Positions 1 to 11,895 of a DNA stretch of 64,000 nt are shown here, one piece after another. The position numbers were made by a program, and so were the translations under genes. The number at the start of each line of letters is the position of its first letter. Position 1 is the stretch's first letter. Location of the stretch: positions 1,250,001 to 1,314,000 of the forward strand of contig NW_026611617.1 of the NCBI RefSeq assembly GCF_028009165.1, in the 5' to 3' direction. The stretch is from Akanthomyces muscarius. Lineage: Eukaryota; Ascomycota; Sordariomycetes; Hypocreales; Cordycipitaceae. The notes beneath the pieces were generated by a model. That model was not told where the DNA came from. It worked only from the letters and a program-made list of their open reading frames with translations, and did not search any database.

Positions 1-165
1 ATTTTAAGTACTTTTTATTTATAGTTTATCTATTTTTAGTAATAAAAATAGTTTAGTTATAAAATAAAAGACTATTTTTATATTAAAAAGAGAGATTAGT
101 TTTACTTATAATAATAATAAATAAAGGAATAATAATACTAGTTATATTAATATACTTTATTATTA
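1..165 (-). mobile_element. Internal fragment of Fot1/pogo-like transposon (pogo-A)
   Basis: This stretch matches 7438-7604 and about 56282-56448 almost base for base apart from C/T and G/A transitions. Both of those positions lie inside copies of the same pogo-like transposon, called pogo-A here. It is therefore a piece of a RIP-mutated pogo-A copy whose remainder lies left of the window. It ends where the chromovirus LTR begins at 166. Strand is given by analogy with the copies in which the transposase reads on the minus strand. No reading frame survives. Confidence 0.7.
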
Positions 166-358
166 TATAAGGTACTATTAGTAAAGAGCTTTAGGTACTA
201 GATAATCCTTAGGTTTTTAGAATAATAGTAGAATTATCGCTACCTCCTTACTACTCCCTTATTAGTAGTCTATAACTATATAGTAGCTTTTTCATATATA
301 ATACCTCTAGTTATTTATAACCTCCTACTAACTAATATACCTTATAGGTACCCTAATA
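166..358 (-). repeat. LTR of Gypsy-A1 (left)
   Basis: 193 bp, aligning along its full length with the LTRs at 6877, 11703 and 18433 and with the solo LTR at 23509. On the minus strand the intact family member starts TGTCAGGG and ends CACCTTACA. In this copy the TG/CA ends are changed to TA by transitions. Confidence 0.88.
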
Positions 359-3300
359 GGCTGCCCTTCCTTCTTATATGTTATTTTAGCGTAAAGCCTT
401 CTCTTTTTCTACTTCCCTATATATATATAACTAGTATATTATTACTTTATACTACTTTTATCTTAAAGGTTCACCTCTTATATAGTTATAAGGCTAGGGT
501 TTACTTTATAATTTACTTTTCTCTTAGTAATATTATTACTACCTATATATTACTACTTATATATTATAAAGTTAAAGCTTTTTTATAATAAGTCTATTAT
601 TTATTTAATTTAGTTCTAATACCTTTTAGCTTTTTTTATAATAAGCTTTACTTTATTTTTATATTATATACTATTTATCTTATATTATAGTATTAGCTTA
701 TACCTTTACTATATACTTTATATATATATATAGTAACTTACTTTTATATTATTATTTCCTTTTTATTTCTAAGTTTAGTTACTTTTTACCTTTATTCTTA
801 CCTTTTTAGTTACCTTATTAGTTTTAATAAACTTTTATAATAATAAATAGCTATTAAAGACTTAATTTCTTACTTCTTTTTTCTTTCTTTTTTTAATAAC
901 TTTAAATTATATATTTTAGTATTATTTTTATATTTACTTTATATATTATTATCTTATTTATTACGAACTTAATTTATAGATTACTAAGTTTAGCTACCTT
1001 ATTATTTTTTTTTTTTATATATTTATTTATTATTTAGTTTAGTAAGGTTATAGTTAACTTATATATAGAATTAAATACCTTTTTTTTTTAAAAAGAAATT
1101 ATTATATAAGTTTATTACTTCCTTATTAGGTCCTTACTAACTTATTATAGGTCTATTATTCCTACTATAACCTTCTTCTCTTTTATATAAGTCTATATAA
1201 GTTTAAAGTAGGTTTATAGCTAACTTACTATTTAGTACTATATAGCTTTATATAAGTAAGAATAAGAAAAGTCTATATATTATTAGCTTATAAGTGTTTT
1301 CTTATTATATTATTTTTACTACTAACTTATATTAAAGTTAGGATATTAGGTATTACTATTATTTTAAATAACTTATTAATAAAGGTACCCCTTATTAATA
1401 TCTATAAACTAATAGTAAGTACCCTTTTCTCTATTAGTTCTTTATAACTTAACTATAAGTTAGATAAGTTATAAAAGTGTTTTTACTATTAAGATAGTAG
1501 TAAACCTTATATTATACTTACTATAAGTAAGTAGTAAGTTTTTAACTTATTTTAAGCTACCTATTACTATAATAATTTAGTAAGTAGTTTCTTTTCTCCC
1601 TTTATCTTTACTACTAACTTACTATTAGGGCCTTATTTTTAAGAGTCTTTTAATTTAAACTTAGAAGGTACTAGGTTATACTAATAAGGTTATTATAACC
1701 TTATAAGGTCTAAAACGCTATACTAATACTACTATAAACTAGGGCGCTTATACTAATACTATTATATATATATAGATTTTCTATATAAAAATAGCCTACT
1801 ATTAGAGTGTTATTACTACTATTATAGCTATAAGTTTACTACTTTCTTATAGTGTCTTTAAAGCTAACTTATATATAGGCAGATTTTAATATTAAGGTCC
1901 TATTAGTACTAGTTTTATTAGATTTTAGTTAAGATAATAAAAAGGAGGAGGAGGAGTAAGTATTATACCCTTATTATATTATTACTAGCTTTTAAGTAAA
2001 AGTGTTTTTAAGAAAAGTAGAGTTTTAATATTATAAGCTTAATTTAAGTTTAAACTATCTTTATAGTATATTTATAGTAATAAATTTATTAATAAAAGTT
2101 ACTATTTTTCTTTACTTTTTTTATACTTCTCTTTTACCTTTTTTACTTTATAAACTTAATTTATAGTTAAAACTATAGTCTTAGCTTATACTTTTTAGGT
2201 AGTATTAGATCTATAAAGTTATTATACTTAACTTAAGAGTTTTCTATATTACTATAGTTCTTTTATTTTACTTTAAAGAGCTTTTATTTATTATTATATT
2301 TATACCTTATAATTTCTTTAACTATATACTTATTATTATTCTTAAATAAGGCTTATATATCTAGTATTATACTCTTATAGTAATTATATAGTTTAAAGCT
2401 AGATATATTAAATATATTATAAATTTTTAAGCTTTAAGGTAGGTCTAGTTTATATACTTATTTAATTATTTTAATTATTAAGATAATTTAAAAAGGTCTT
2501 ATATACTTCTCTATAAGTTTATAGGTAGGTTATATTAGTTTTAGATTTTTTATTAATAGTAATACTTAGTCCTTTATTTTATATTCTTTAAGCTATTTTT
2601 TATTATTATAGTATCTTATATACTACTTATTAGCTTCTTATATATATTTTATAGTGTTTTTATATATAATAAGTATTTCTTTTATATATTCTTAGGCTTA
2701 TATATTACTTATATTTAAGGTAGGTACTAAATAGTAAGTAGGTATATAGCCTAGTAGTAACTTTATAGGTATATTATAAATTACTACTTACTAGCTTATA
2801 TTATAAATAAATTATATTATAAATAGTTTTTTAACCTAATTAGTCTATTTAGTATTATAAAATATATATAAGTAGTATTCTAGTATCTAATTTATATATT
2901 CTATTAGGCTATCTATTTATAGGTAGAATATAATACTAAGTTATTACTTATATACTATAAAGTAATAAAAGCTTCTCTAAAAGCTAGATATAAAGATACT
3001 ATTTTAGTCTAAAATAATACTTTTAGGTACTCTATATACTATAATAATTTTCTTATAGAAGATTTCTATAAGTTTATTACTAGATAGGTATATATTTATA
3101 ATAATATAGATATTATATTATATTACCTTATTTACTATTACTAGTATTATATTATATTTACTATATTATTCTTATTATTTTAGTAATTAAGTAATAAGGT
3201 CTATTAATATTTCTTTAAATAGATAAGATAATAATAGTAATAGTATAAAGAGGTTATAAGGTTAATATATTTTAGGTTTTATTATTTAATATATATAATA

Positions 3301-6300
3301 ATATTTTATATATATATTAATATTATATCTTATTCCTTACTAAAAGAAAGATATAACTACTTTATATAGTATCTAATAAGTTCCCTAGTATCTTATAGTA
3401 AGGTTATTATAATATAGTTATAAGATCTCTACTCTTTCTTTAAGTAGTATATAGATTCTCCCTTTATTTACTAAAAGGCCTATTATATTTACTATCTAAT
3501 AGACTCTCTAAATTCTTAAGTCTTCTTTACTATTATTATATAGTGCTTTTTTAGTTTATTTAATAAAGACGTCTTTTTATTAGGCTACTAATAGTTACTC
3601 TTATAGTGTTTTCTTACTTAGTGTATTATTTATATTATTACTGCTTTTTTATAGTATATTCTCTAGCTACTTATTACTCTTAGTTACCTAAGTACTCTTT
3701 TAGCTTACCCTAATATAGTAAATCCTTATATTATACCTATTATTCCTTATTTATATAAAATAGTTTAAAAATTATAATAGTAGTTATTCTATATATAGCT
3801 TATTTATATCTATTTTATAGTCTATTTAGTATAATAAAGTATCTATAAGGTTATACTTACCTAGTCAAAAAATAATTCTAAAGTTATATAAAGATAGTTT
3901 ATCTATTATTATTACTTATCTATATAATAGTGTCTTCTTTTCTATAAGATAGCTATAATTTAGGTAGTTTATAATAATATTAATAGTTACTATTAGGTAG
4001 ACTAGGTAGTATCTTTATTAGTAGAATACTACTAAAATTATTAGTATTTTTATATCTAGTATTTAGTAATTTAGTTTAGCTTTTTATAACTTTCTTAATA
4101 AAAATATTATAAGATATTAGTAAGTTCTTTATAATTATAATAGTATTACTTTAATTATAAAGTCTAATATATCTATTTCTATATATATATAGGCTTTTAA
4201 ATTAAACTATATAAGTATAAGCGTTTTTTTAAATAATAGCTTAAAGTATTAAAATACTTATAATTTATAGATATTTAGTATAAATTTTACTAGTACGCCT
4301 CTTTTTATTTTTTCTATTAGAGATACTATAATCTTACTAAAGTTCTTAATAAATTACTTATAGAAATTTATAAACCCTATAAATACCTAGATTTCTTTAA
4401 TAGTAGTAGGTTATAGTTAGTTTATTACTCCTTTAATATATTCTAGATCTATTTTAATTTTATTTAATTTAATAATAAAGCTAAGAAATTTAACTATATT
4501 TATATTAAACTTATACTTTTTTAAGTTTAAAAATAGTCTAGCTTTATATAACTTTATAAAGACTTAGTAAATATACTATAAATAGTCTATAAGGTCCTTA
4601 CTAAAAACTAAAATATTATTTAAGTATATAATATAGATATAATTAATATCCTTATATAAGGTAGTATTAATATATTTTTAAAATAATATAAACACTTTAA
4701 TTAGCCTAAATAGTAATACTAAGTACTTAAAGTATCTAAATTAATAGCGAAATATTATCTTCTATTTATTACCCTTATAGATTCTTAGCCGCCTATATAT
4801 ATCTTTTATATTCAACTTAATATAGAACTTAGTATTTTATAGTTAATTAATTATTTCTATAATTAGGGGTAGTAACGCCTTATTTTTCTTAGTAATTTAG
4901 TTAAGGCTATAATAATTAATATATAGATAGAGTTTTCCCCCCTTTTTTAGTATAAATAAGATAAAAGCTCTTACTAAACTAATAGATCTTCTAATCTATC
5001 TTTATTTTAGTCTTTTATTAATAAAGTTATATAACTTATATAGTTCTCTTACTATAAAGTGGTAGATAAGTCTCTATAATAGCGTCTTATTATCTTCTAG
5101 TTTAATAATATATATAGGCTTATATAATAATAATAACTTTATAGCTTTTTTAGGTAAAAAGAGCTTTATAAATTCCTAGTATTCTTATAATAACCTTATA
5201 TATATTCCTTTTATAGTTATAATAGGTAGGTCTAGTTAGTTTACTATTAGTATTATTTTAAATTTAGTATTCTTTATAGCCCTTTAGGCTTCTTTTAAGT
5301 TTAATACTATTTTAATATCTTTTATATTAATATTATAATTCTAATAGTCTAAACTATTATAAATTAAAACGTTTTATTCTTTAATCTATTACTAACTAAA
5401 AATAAAGTCCTTTAAGGATATTATAACTAAAAAGGGAACTTATATCTCCTTTTTATACCTAAAATTATTTATAACTTATAGTGTTTTAATAACTTCCTTA
5501 TTTACCTAAACTCCTTTTTTAGTTAAAAGATATATTAGTATAGTTAGTTTAAAGAAGTTATAGACTTCTAATCTTTCTATTATATACTTATTAATAATAT
5601 TTAAATTACTCCTTATATTAATTATTACTATTATTTTTTCTTAGCTATATCTTATTTATATCTTTATTATAACTTTATATTAAAGGTAGATTTAATAGTA
5701 GACCTTATCTTATTATATCTCCTCTATCTAGTAGTTCTTAATTAGGCTATTATTTAGATATATTACTATATTTTTACTCTAAGCTATCTACTTTATTTTA
5801 GTAATTTTTAGCTAATCCTTATACTTATTAGTAGTATAACTTTCTTTTTTATAAATAGTATAATTATCTATAAAGTAGTTTCTTTATAAGTAGTTACTTT
5901 TATATTTAAAATATCTTATAAAGAAGTCCTTATTAATATATAGTATATTTATAGTATTTTAGTTACTTTATAGCTTATTTTTATCTAATATAGTAGGTTA
6001 AGGCTTTAAGATTATCTTAGCTTATAGGGTTATACTTATTACTCTTTTAGTGTTCTTTATATAAGACTTTAACTCTTTCTATATTATAGGATTACTATTA
6101 CTACTTATTACTATTTAGAGCTTATAATTAAGTCCTTTTAAAGCTATTATAATTTAAAAGTTAAAAAGTAAAAGATCTAATAGCTCTATTATAGTATTCT
6201 TTATTTAATATAGATATTTCCTTACTAGCTTATTAGTGTTATATTTATACCTTAAAAGGTTATAAGTTACTTATTATACCCTAATAGTTTTATCCCCTAG

Positions 6301-6876
6301 TTCTTTTTTATATTAGATATTAAAGTCTTTTTAGGTAACTCTCTTATAAGTTCCTTATAAAGTTATAGTAAAGTAGTAGGCCTATTATATCTACGCCTTT
6401 CCTTATAGATACTATACTATATATATTACCCTATTAAGGTTATCTATATAGTCTTTTATATATACCTAGAAGTGTATTTATAAGGTAACTATAAAGCTTA
6501 TATACTCTTAAAATAATTATCTAGTAAATACTATACTAAGAAGCTTTATTATTACTATATATTTCTTATAAATTAGTTTCTTTAAGAGGTTTTCTAATTC
6601 TAGAGTTACTATAATTAGCTACCCTTTTACTAGCTATTAGCTATACTTATTTCTATTCCTTTACTACTTTCTAGATACTAACTTATATCTTTTTTATTAT
6701 TATTAAGCTAATAGCTATACTTACTATACTATCTAGTAGGTTAGACTAAACTAGTAATATTATTTATTACGCTCTTATAGTAGTCTCTTTACTTACTTAT
6801 AGTAAGGTAATAATTTATTTAGTTATAATACTATAAGTAGTTTAACGTCCTATATACTAAGTAGTAGTAATAATCC

Positions 6877-7069
6877 TATAAGGTACTATTAGTAAAGAGT
6901 TTTAGTTACTAGATAATCCTTAGGTTTTTAGAATAATAGTAGAATTATTACTATCTCCTTACTACTCCCTTATTAGTAGCTTATAGCTATATAGTAGCTT
7001 CTTTATATATAATACCTCTAGTTGCCTATAACCTCCTACTAACTAATATGCCCTATAGGTGCCCTAATA
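6877..7069 (-). repeat. LTR of Gypsy-A1 (right)
   Basis: 193 bp, the same length and sequence family as the LTR at 166, with independent transitions. As the element reads on the minus strand, this is the 5' LTR. Confidence 0.88.
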
Positions 7070-8290
7070 ATATTTTAAATTAAAAAGATAAATCTTAATA
7101 TTTTAAAAACTATTAAAAATATTTAATTTAGTTATAAAAGCTTTATATATTAAATAAACTATAAAGAAAAAGTCTTTTTTAATAATATAGATAACTTTAA
7201 TATATATTAGATTATTAATTATATTACTATATATATATTTTAATAGTTAAAAATAAGTAATATCTAATAGTTAGAGTATATATAATAAATAAGTAGGTAT
7301 ATATAATATAATTATATTATTTACCTTATAATATAACTTAAAATCTATAAAGTAATAACTTTTATATTTATTAAGAATTAATAGTTTATATTTATTAATT
7401 CTTTTAGTCTTTATATATAAATTAAAATACTTAAATTATTTTAAGTACTTTTTATTTATAGTCTATTTATTTTTAATAATAAAAATAGTTTAATTATAAA
7501 ATAAAAGGCTATTTTTATATTAAAAGGAGAGATAAGTTTTACTTATAATAATAATAAATAAAAGAATAATAATACTAACTATACTAATATACTTTATTAT
7601 TATTATTTAAATATAATTTCCTTTTTATATTTTTTAACCTTTTTAATATCTTTTTATATCTATAATAACTATTTTAAATAATATATAACTTATTATAAAG
7701 TCTATCTTATTAAAGTTATAAATCTCCCCTTTTTATATACTATATTTTATAATAGTATTTTTTATAAATTAAAATTAGTTTTAATATTACTTTAGATTTT
7801 TATATTAGACTTTTTAATAGTTAATTTAATATAATAAATATATAATAAGTTCTAAGTATTACTTAATAAAGTTTATAAACTAATACTTTCTAATTAAAAT
7901 ATTATATTTAAGCTCTAATATATAGTTAGTTATAGCTTTTATATTATATAAATAAGATAGCTAAGATTATATATTTAAATTAAAAATATATTAAATAAAA
8001 AGATTTTTTTCTTTATTTATTAGTTTTTAAGAGTATACTATTATATTAGCTTAGTTTAGTTATTCTTATTAATAATATATTAGTATTATTTATAATATAT
8101 TATAAATATAAGCTATATTTTAAAGTAATAGTATAAAGTCTTTTTTTAAAGCCTTAAAGGTATTAATAATATCTTTTTTATTTAAAGTTAAAACTATTTT
8201 ATCTTATTAAGTTAATAGAATTTAAATATAGTTAGTTAAAAAATAATATAAAGTAGCTTACTTATTTAGGTAGCTTACTTACTTATAAAC
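7070..8290 (-). mobile_element. Fot1/pogo-like transposon pogo-A, partial copy with right terminal repeat
   Basis: The sequence is collinear with 55914 onward and, inverted, with 20574-22676. It ends in the family terminal inverted repeat (8255-8290, read as two spaced copies of a GTAGCTTACTT-like unit and then ATAAAC), followed by a TA that would be half of the target duplication. On the minus strand near 7700-7740 the transposase motif reads IYNFNKIGFIIG, recognisable as the Fot1/pogo IYNFDE-GF-G block with D and E altered by G-to-A changes. It is heavily RIP-mutated and non-functional. Confidence 0.75.
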
Positions 8291-8914
8291 TATATTAGTA
8301 TATATAATTATTATATTAGTAATAGGCGTTAAGGAACTATTATAATTAGATTCTACTAGCTTTAGTTAGGTTAGATCTATTATAATATATTACTACTAGA
8401 TAGTAAAATAAATTAGAATTAATTAAAACTATAATAGTATAGCTTCACTACTATACTAGTAGGTCTACTATAATAATAGATAGGGTGCCCCTTTTTTAAT
8501 AGGCTATATATAGACTTAAAGTATATAATTTTATAAAAATATAAAAATACGCTAAAAAAGGGAAATTATTTATAATAGTGGGATTAATATTAGGTTCTAG
8601 TTAGTATTCGTATATAGGCTAGTATAAGTGTGTATAGGTAAAATTATTATTTTTCAGTATTTATATAGTACTCTACGCCTAGTAGAGCTTTATATTAAAA
8701 ACCCTAACCCTTTTACCCTACTTATACTAAAAGTCTACACTAAGTGAGGCTCACTTCCCTCTTAATAGTACCTAAGGTATTATATTATATATATATTAAG
8801 TGTATTATCTAATATCACACTAATTTTAACTCTTTTTAGTAATACTAATATTTTTTCTAGGTTTACTCTAAAATCCTTTAGTTTAAATTTAATATTATAA
8901 GTAATAGGACTTAT
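8291..8914. other. AT-rich intergenic DNA without a recognisable gene
   Basis: No open frame, RNA gene or known repeat is visible here. The base composition is AT-rich but less extreme from about 8440 onward. A short AACCCTAACCC telomere-type stretch lies at 8700-8710. The 3' flank of the beta-propeller gene is in this DNA. Confidence 0.6.
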
Positions 8915-10357
8915 TTATACTTCTACTAATATTAATGACTCTAAGCTATATACATTAAAGAACTTTAGAAACGCGAGAACCTGTGGTGCTGTTCCGCAAC
9001 CCGCTATAGTAGGTGTAGTTGGCTGAAAGTCGACGAGTGGAATTTTATGGCCTCGGCAGCTTAAGCATGACGCTAACAATGTATACGTCTTATTAAGCGA
9101 GAGGTCCCGGCCAATAATTTGAACCATCTCAAGGCCGCCTTGCTGACGAATTGTGACGAGCGCTGATGGGTTGTAGCCTTTTTCTGCACCGTTGTGCGCA
9201 CCTTGTAGTGTGACTACCTTGTTCGCGGCCGGCTTGTCCATTAGGCCTTGCCGGGCTAGGTTTTCGGTACCATTGCTGCCGCTCGGCACTGCGTTCGCGA
9301 CATATATGAGGGCCTGGCCTTCTTGTCCGACATTGAGCGTTCTGACAATGGTGGGCGGGTAAACTGTCAGATCCACCTCGTCCACTGTATCGCTATGTTC
9401 GTTGAGAATGTACATGCGCGAGTTGTCCGGGCTCGGCCACAGGCCGTGAGGCTCGACACCTGAGGACTTGATGGAGCCGACGTACTTCGGTGCTTGATTT
9501 GCGTCCAGCTGTACGTACATTTTGGTCTCGTTCGTGGCAGCAACGGTCACGAAGCCGTACGTGGTGCCATTGATAACAGCAAAATTGGGGTGGTTCGTCT
9601 CTGCTCCCGTATCTAACACCGAAACCACCTTCCGCTCCTTGAGTGAGATAACTGAAACTTTGCCAACCATTTTGTGTGCGACCCAAAGCCTGTCGCCGTC
9701 GGCAGACAGCATCATATCTGAGGAAAACTTGTCCGCAAGCCCTTTAATGGTCGCCGTCTGACGGCGGCTCGCCACGTCGATGATAGAGATGTAGGTGCCA
9801 TTAATGTGGTTAGAATACGCAGTCCTACCATCCGGGCTAAACAGTACTTTGCTCGGTCCACCTTGAGAGGGAATGCGGTCAATAACACCCCCGTTGATGC
9901 CGTCAATGACAGTAATGTTGTTAACGCCACGGGTGCCGACCCAGACGGTGCGGTTATCGGCTGCGAAGAAAGCCTCGTGAGCGTTGCGGTCGGTGTACGT
10001 TTGCGAGATGATCTTGTTGTCGGCGCACCGAATTACCGTCGCCGTATTCGTCGTCACACTTAGTGACACGATATACTTGCCGTCCCTGGAGAAGCCAAGT
10101 CCGTGTGTGTTGACAGACTTTAGGTATTGCGGGTTCAGCACGGCACCCAGACGCGTGTCTCCTAGACTGATAGTACCTAGCACTTTTCCCGTGGCAGGTT
10201 GTATGACGGTGATGGTATTCGACGACTGGTCTCCCGTGTAGATGCGATCGGCGTGAGAGATGGGTTGGGCGACGCCGCCGGGGGCTGGGGCCTGCACTTG
10301 CCCCTGCGCTACGGCAATTCGCAAGAGAAAAACAATGGATGCAAGTGCGAACTTCAT
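8915..10357 (-). CDS. Secreted YVTN/YncE-like beta-propeller protein, C-terminus probably altered
   Basis: I take the start at 10357 (480 aa): from there the protein begins MKFALASIVFLLRIAVAQGQ, a good signal peptide with a hydrophobic core and an Ala-rich cleavage region. An upstream in-frame start at 10414 would hide that signal. After it come repeated propeller blades of the type [R/K]-x-[Y/W]-V-x-N-x-x-[T/S]-V-[I/V]-D, for example SNTITVIQPATGKV, NNITVIDGINGGV, SPDGRTAYSNHING and GKVSVISLKERKVV. This is the lactonase-like/40-residue YVTN fold. Such proteins bind or process small molecules outside the cell; the substrate here is unknown. The last 30 or so codons run into AT-rich DNA and end LESLILVEV, which may not be the ancestral C-terminus. 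No intron is needed. Neighbours on both sides are dead transposons. Confidence 0.72.
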   Translation of the reverse strand: MKFALASIVFLLRIAVAQGQVQAPAPGGVAQPISHADRIYTGDQSSNTITVIQPATGKVLGTISLGDTRLGAVLNPQYLKSVNTHGLGFSRDGKYIVSLSVTTNTATVIRCADNKIISQTYTDRNAHEAFFAADNRTVWVGTRGVNNITVIDGINGGVIDRIPSQGGPSKVLFSPDGRTAYSNHINGTYISIIDVASRRQTATIKGLADKFSSDMMLSADGDRLWVAHKMVGKVSVISLKERKVVSVLDTGAETNHPNFAVINGTTYGFVTVAATNETKMYVQLDANQAPKYVGSIKSSGVEPHGLWPSPDNSRMYILNEHSDTVDEVDLTVYPPTIVRTLNVGQEGQALIYVANAVPSGSNGTENLARQGLMDKPAANKVVTLQGAHNGAEKGYNPSALVTIRQQGGLEMVQIIGRDLSLNKTYTLLASCLSCRGHKIPLVDFQPTTPTIAGCGTAPQVLAFLKFFNVYSLESLILVEV

Positions 10358-10421
10358 GGCTTTTTTAGTGCAACAATCTGCTTTCGCAATAAAGGAATCA
10401 TCAGAAAGAGACAACAGTTAA

Positions 10422-10434
10422 CCTTATATAAATA
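10422..10434 (-). promoter_or_regulatory. Possible TATA box of the beta-propeller gene
   Basis: On the minus strand the sequence TATTTATATAAGG lies 65-77 bases upstream of the chosen ATG at 10357, a usual distance for a TATA element in ascomycete genes with a short 5' leader. This is sequence similarity only. Confidence 0.4.
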
Positions 10435-11058
10435 TAACATTCTTAGCGCCGGGTTTCACTTTCGTCCATTTCCCGATAGTGACATTAATAAGACCGTGCC
10501 AAACTCGGCAAAGCCGTGACTCAGCCTAAGCTCTTCGTCTCGTGTCTCACAAACATCCCCCTTAATAATTCTAGCAATCCGCTGTACTACTACAGTAATG
10601 GCTCATGTGTTTTTCATTTCCACGAATAGGATGTTGACAGCTATTGGAAGATTGCCAGATGTGGGGCAAGTGGGCCAGAAAGCGGGAAACACGGATATAT
10701 AGAAAGGTGTCACTGCCGTGACACCCGTGGAGTGACGTAATTTGTCATGGTTTAGACCCTAAAGGAGACTCGAGCTAAAGCCCTTATTATATTATTACTA
10801 TAAGATAGATTATAACTATATAGTTATAATACTTATATCTTATAGTTACTTACTTTACTACTATTTTAGTTAATATATAAATAACATTTTAAAATATATT
10901 TAGGATTTTTACTTTTTTAGTTTTCTTTATTCTCTTTTCTTATTATAAGATTATTAAATAAATTAAATAATATTTTTAAACTAAAATAGTTAATATATAT
11001 ACTTTTTAATATTAAAAAACTAATATTAATAACTTTTTTATAATTAATAATTCATATA
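10435..11058. other. Upstream region of the beta-propeller gene, then AT-rich DNA
   Basis: Up to about 10770 the base composition is normal for unique fungal DNA, with a TGACGTAA-type site at 10733 and no open frame of note. After about 10775 it turns abruptly AT-rich and holds nothing I can recognise until the pogo-A end at 11059. Confidence 0.6.
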
Positions 11059-11262
11059 GTTTATAAGTAAGTAAGCTATATAGGTAAGTGGGCTATATTA
11101 TATAACCTTATACTTTAGAATATATTAGAATAAAAGAATAAAAGTTCTAGTTAATAAAAACTATTTAGAATCCACTAAAGAAGTAATATCTATTACCTTC
11201 CTATATATCCTAGAATTATAGCTAATTTTACTATAATTTTTATAGCGCTAATAGTAGGTTTT
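11059..11262 (-). mobile_element. Left end of a pogo-A copy, cut by Gypsy-B
   Basis: It starts TA|GTTTATAAGTAAGTAAG, the same terminal inverted repeat as at 20574 and 55281, and stays collinear with 55281-55480 up to 11262. There the LTR of Gypsy-B begins. The rest of this copy is not found on the other side, so it was lost or lies elsewhere. Confidence 0.72.
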
Positions 11263-11497
11263 TATAAAGGTACTAGGCTTTAGCCCACTATTAAAACTAA
11301 GACAGTATAGGTTAGGCGTCGGCTAGCTAAGCTTTAGGAGGACTTTACTAAGACCCTAATTAAACTCCACACTAACTCTATATAAAACCTAAACTACTAT
11401 AAAATAGAAAAGACTCCTCCTTTTTCTTCCTCTCCTTAAAAGAGTTAAAACTAATTATAATACCTATTTATAGCTACCTTAAGGCTAGTTTATAATA
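11263..11497 (+). repeat. 5' LTR of Gypsy-B
   Basis: 235 bp, collinear with the 247-bp solo LTR at 21848-22094 and, in its last third, with the LTR at 59059-59287. The 5' end TATAAAGG represents TGTAAAGG and the 3' end ATAATA represents ATAACA, as preserved at 22094. Confidence 0.75.
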
Positions 11498-11702
11498 ATT
11501 AACTCTTTTTATTAAGTAAATATATAATAGAAGGCTACTAAACTTATAAAGAGCCTTTAAGTAAGTACTATTCTCTTTAAGAATAAAATAAAGTACTATA
11601 AGAGTAAAATACCCTTATATAAGCCTAAATAAGGGTAGTATAAGAATAACTCTAAGCCCTATATAGTATAAAGAACCTACCCTACTATATTACCTAAGGC
11701 CC

Positions 11703-11895
11703 TGTAAGGTGCTGTCGGCGAAGAGCTTCAGTCACTAGATGATCCTTAGGTTTTTAGAATGATGGTGGAATTATCGCTGCCTCCTCGCTACTCCCTCGTC
11801 GGCAGCCCGCAGCTATATAGTAGCTTCTTCGCACGTGATACCTCTGGTTGCCTATAACCTCCTACCAACCAACGTGCCCTGTGGGTGCCCTGACA
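11703..11895 (-). repeat. 3' LTR of Gypsy-A2
   Basis: 193 bp with TG...CA ends intact. It differs from the solo LTR at 23509 at only a few positions. Confidence 0.93.

Larger units (their letters stand above)
166..7069 (-). mobile_element. Ty3/Gypsy chromovirus-type LTR retrotransposon, RIP-saturated copy (Gypsy-A1)
   Basis: Two 193-bp LTRs (166-358 and 6877-7069) bound a 6.9-kb element that is collinear with the better preserved copy at 11703-18625. The differences are overwhelmingly C-to-T and G-to-A. CpA, TpG and CpG dinucleotides are almost gone, while CpT and CpC survive, which is the footprint of RIP. Orientation follows the sister copy: coding strand is minus and the reverse-transcriptase YLDDIL region falls near 4600. 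Every frame is full of stops, so the copy cannot be active. The 5-bp flanks (TATTA and ATATT) do not match, unlike the other LTR insertions in this window. Confidence 0.9.

Noticed and set aside
8915..10414. Start of the beta-propeller gene at 10414
   Set aside because: It would place 19 polar residues before the signal peptide; the Met at 10357 gives a normal secreted protein.
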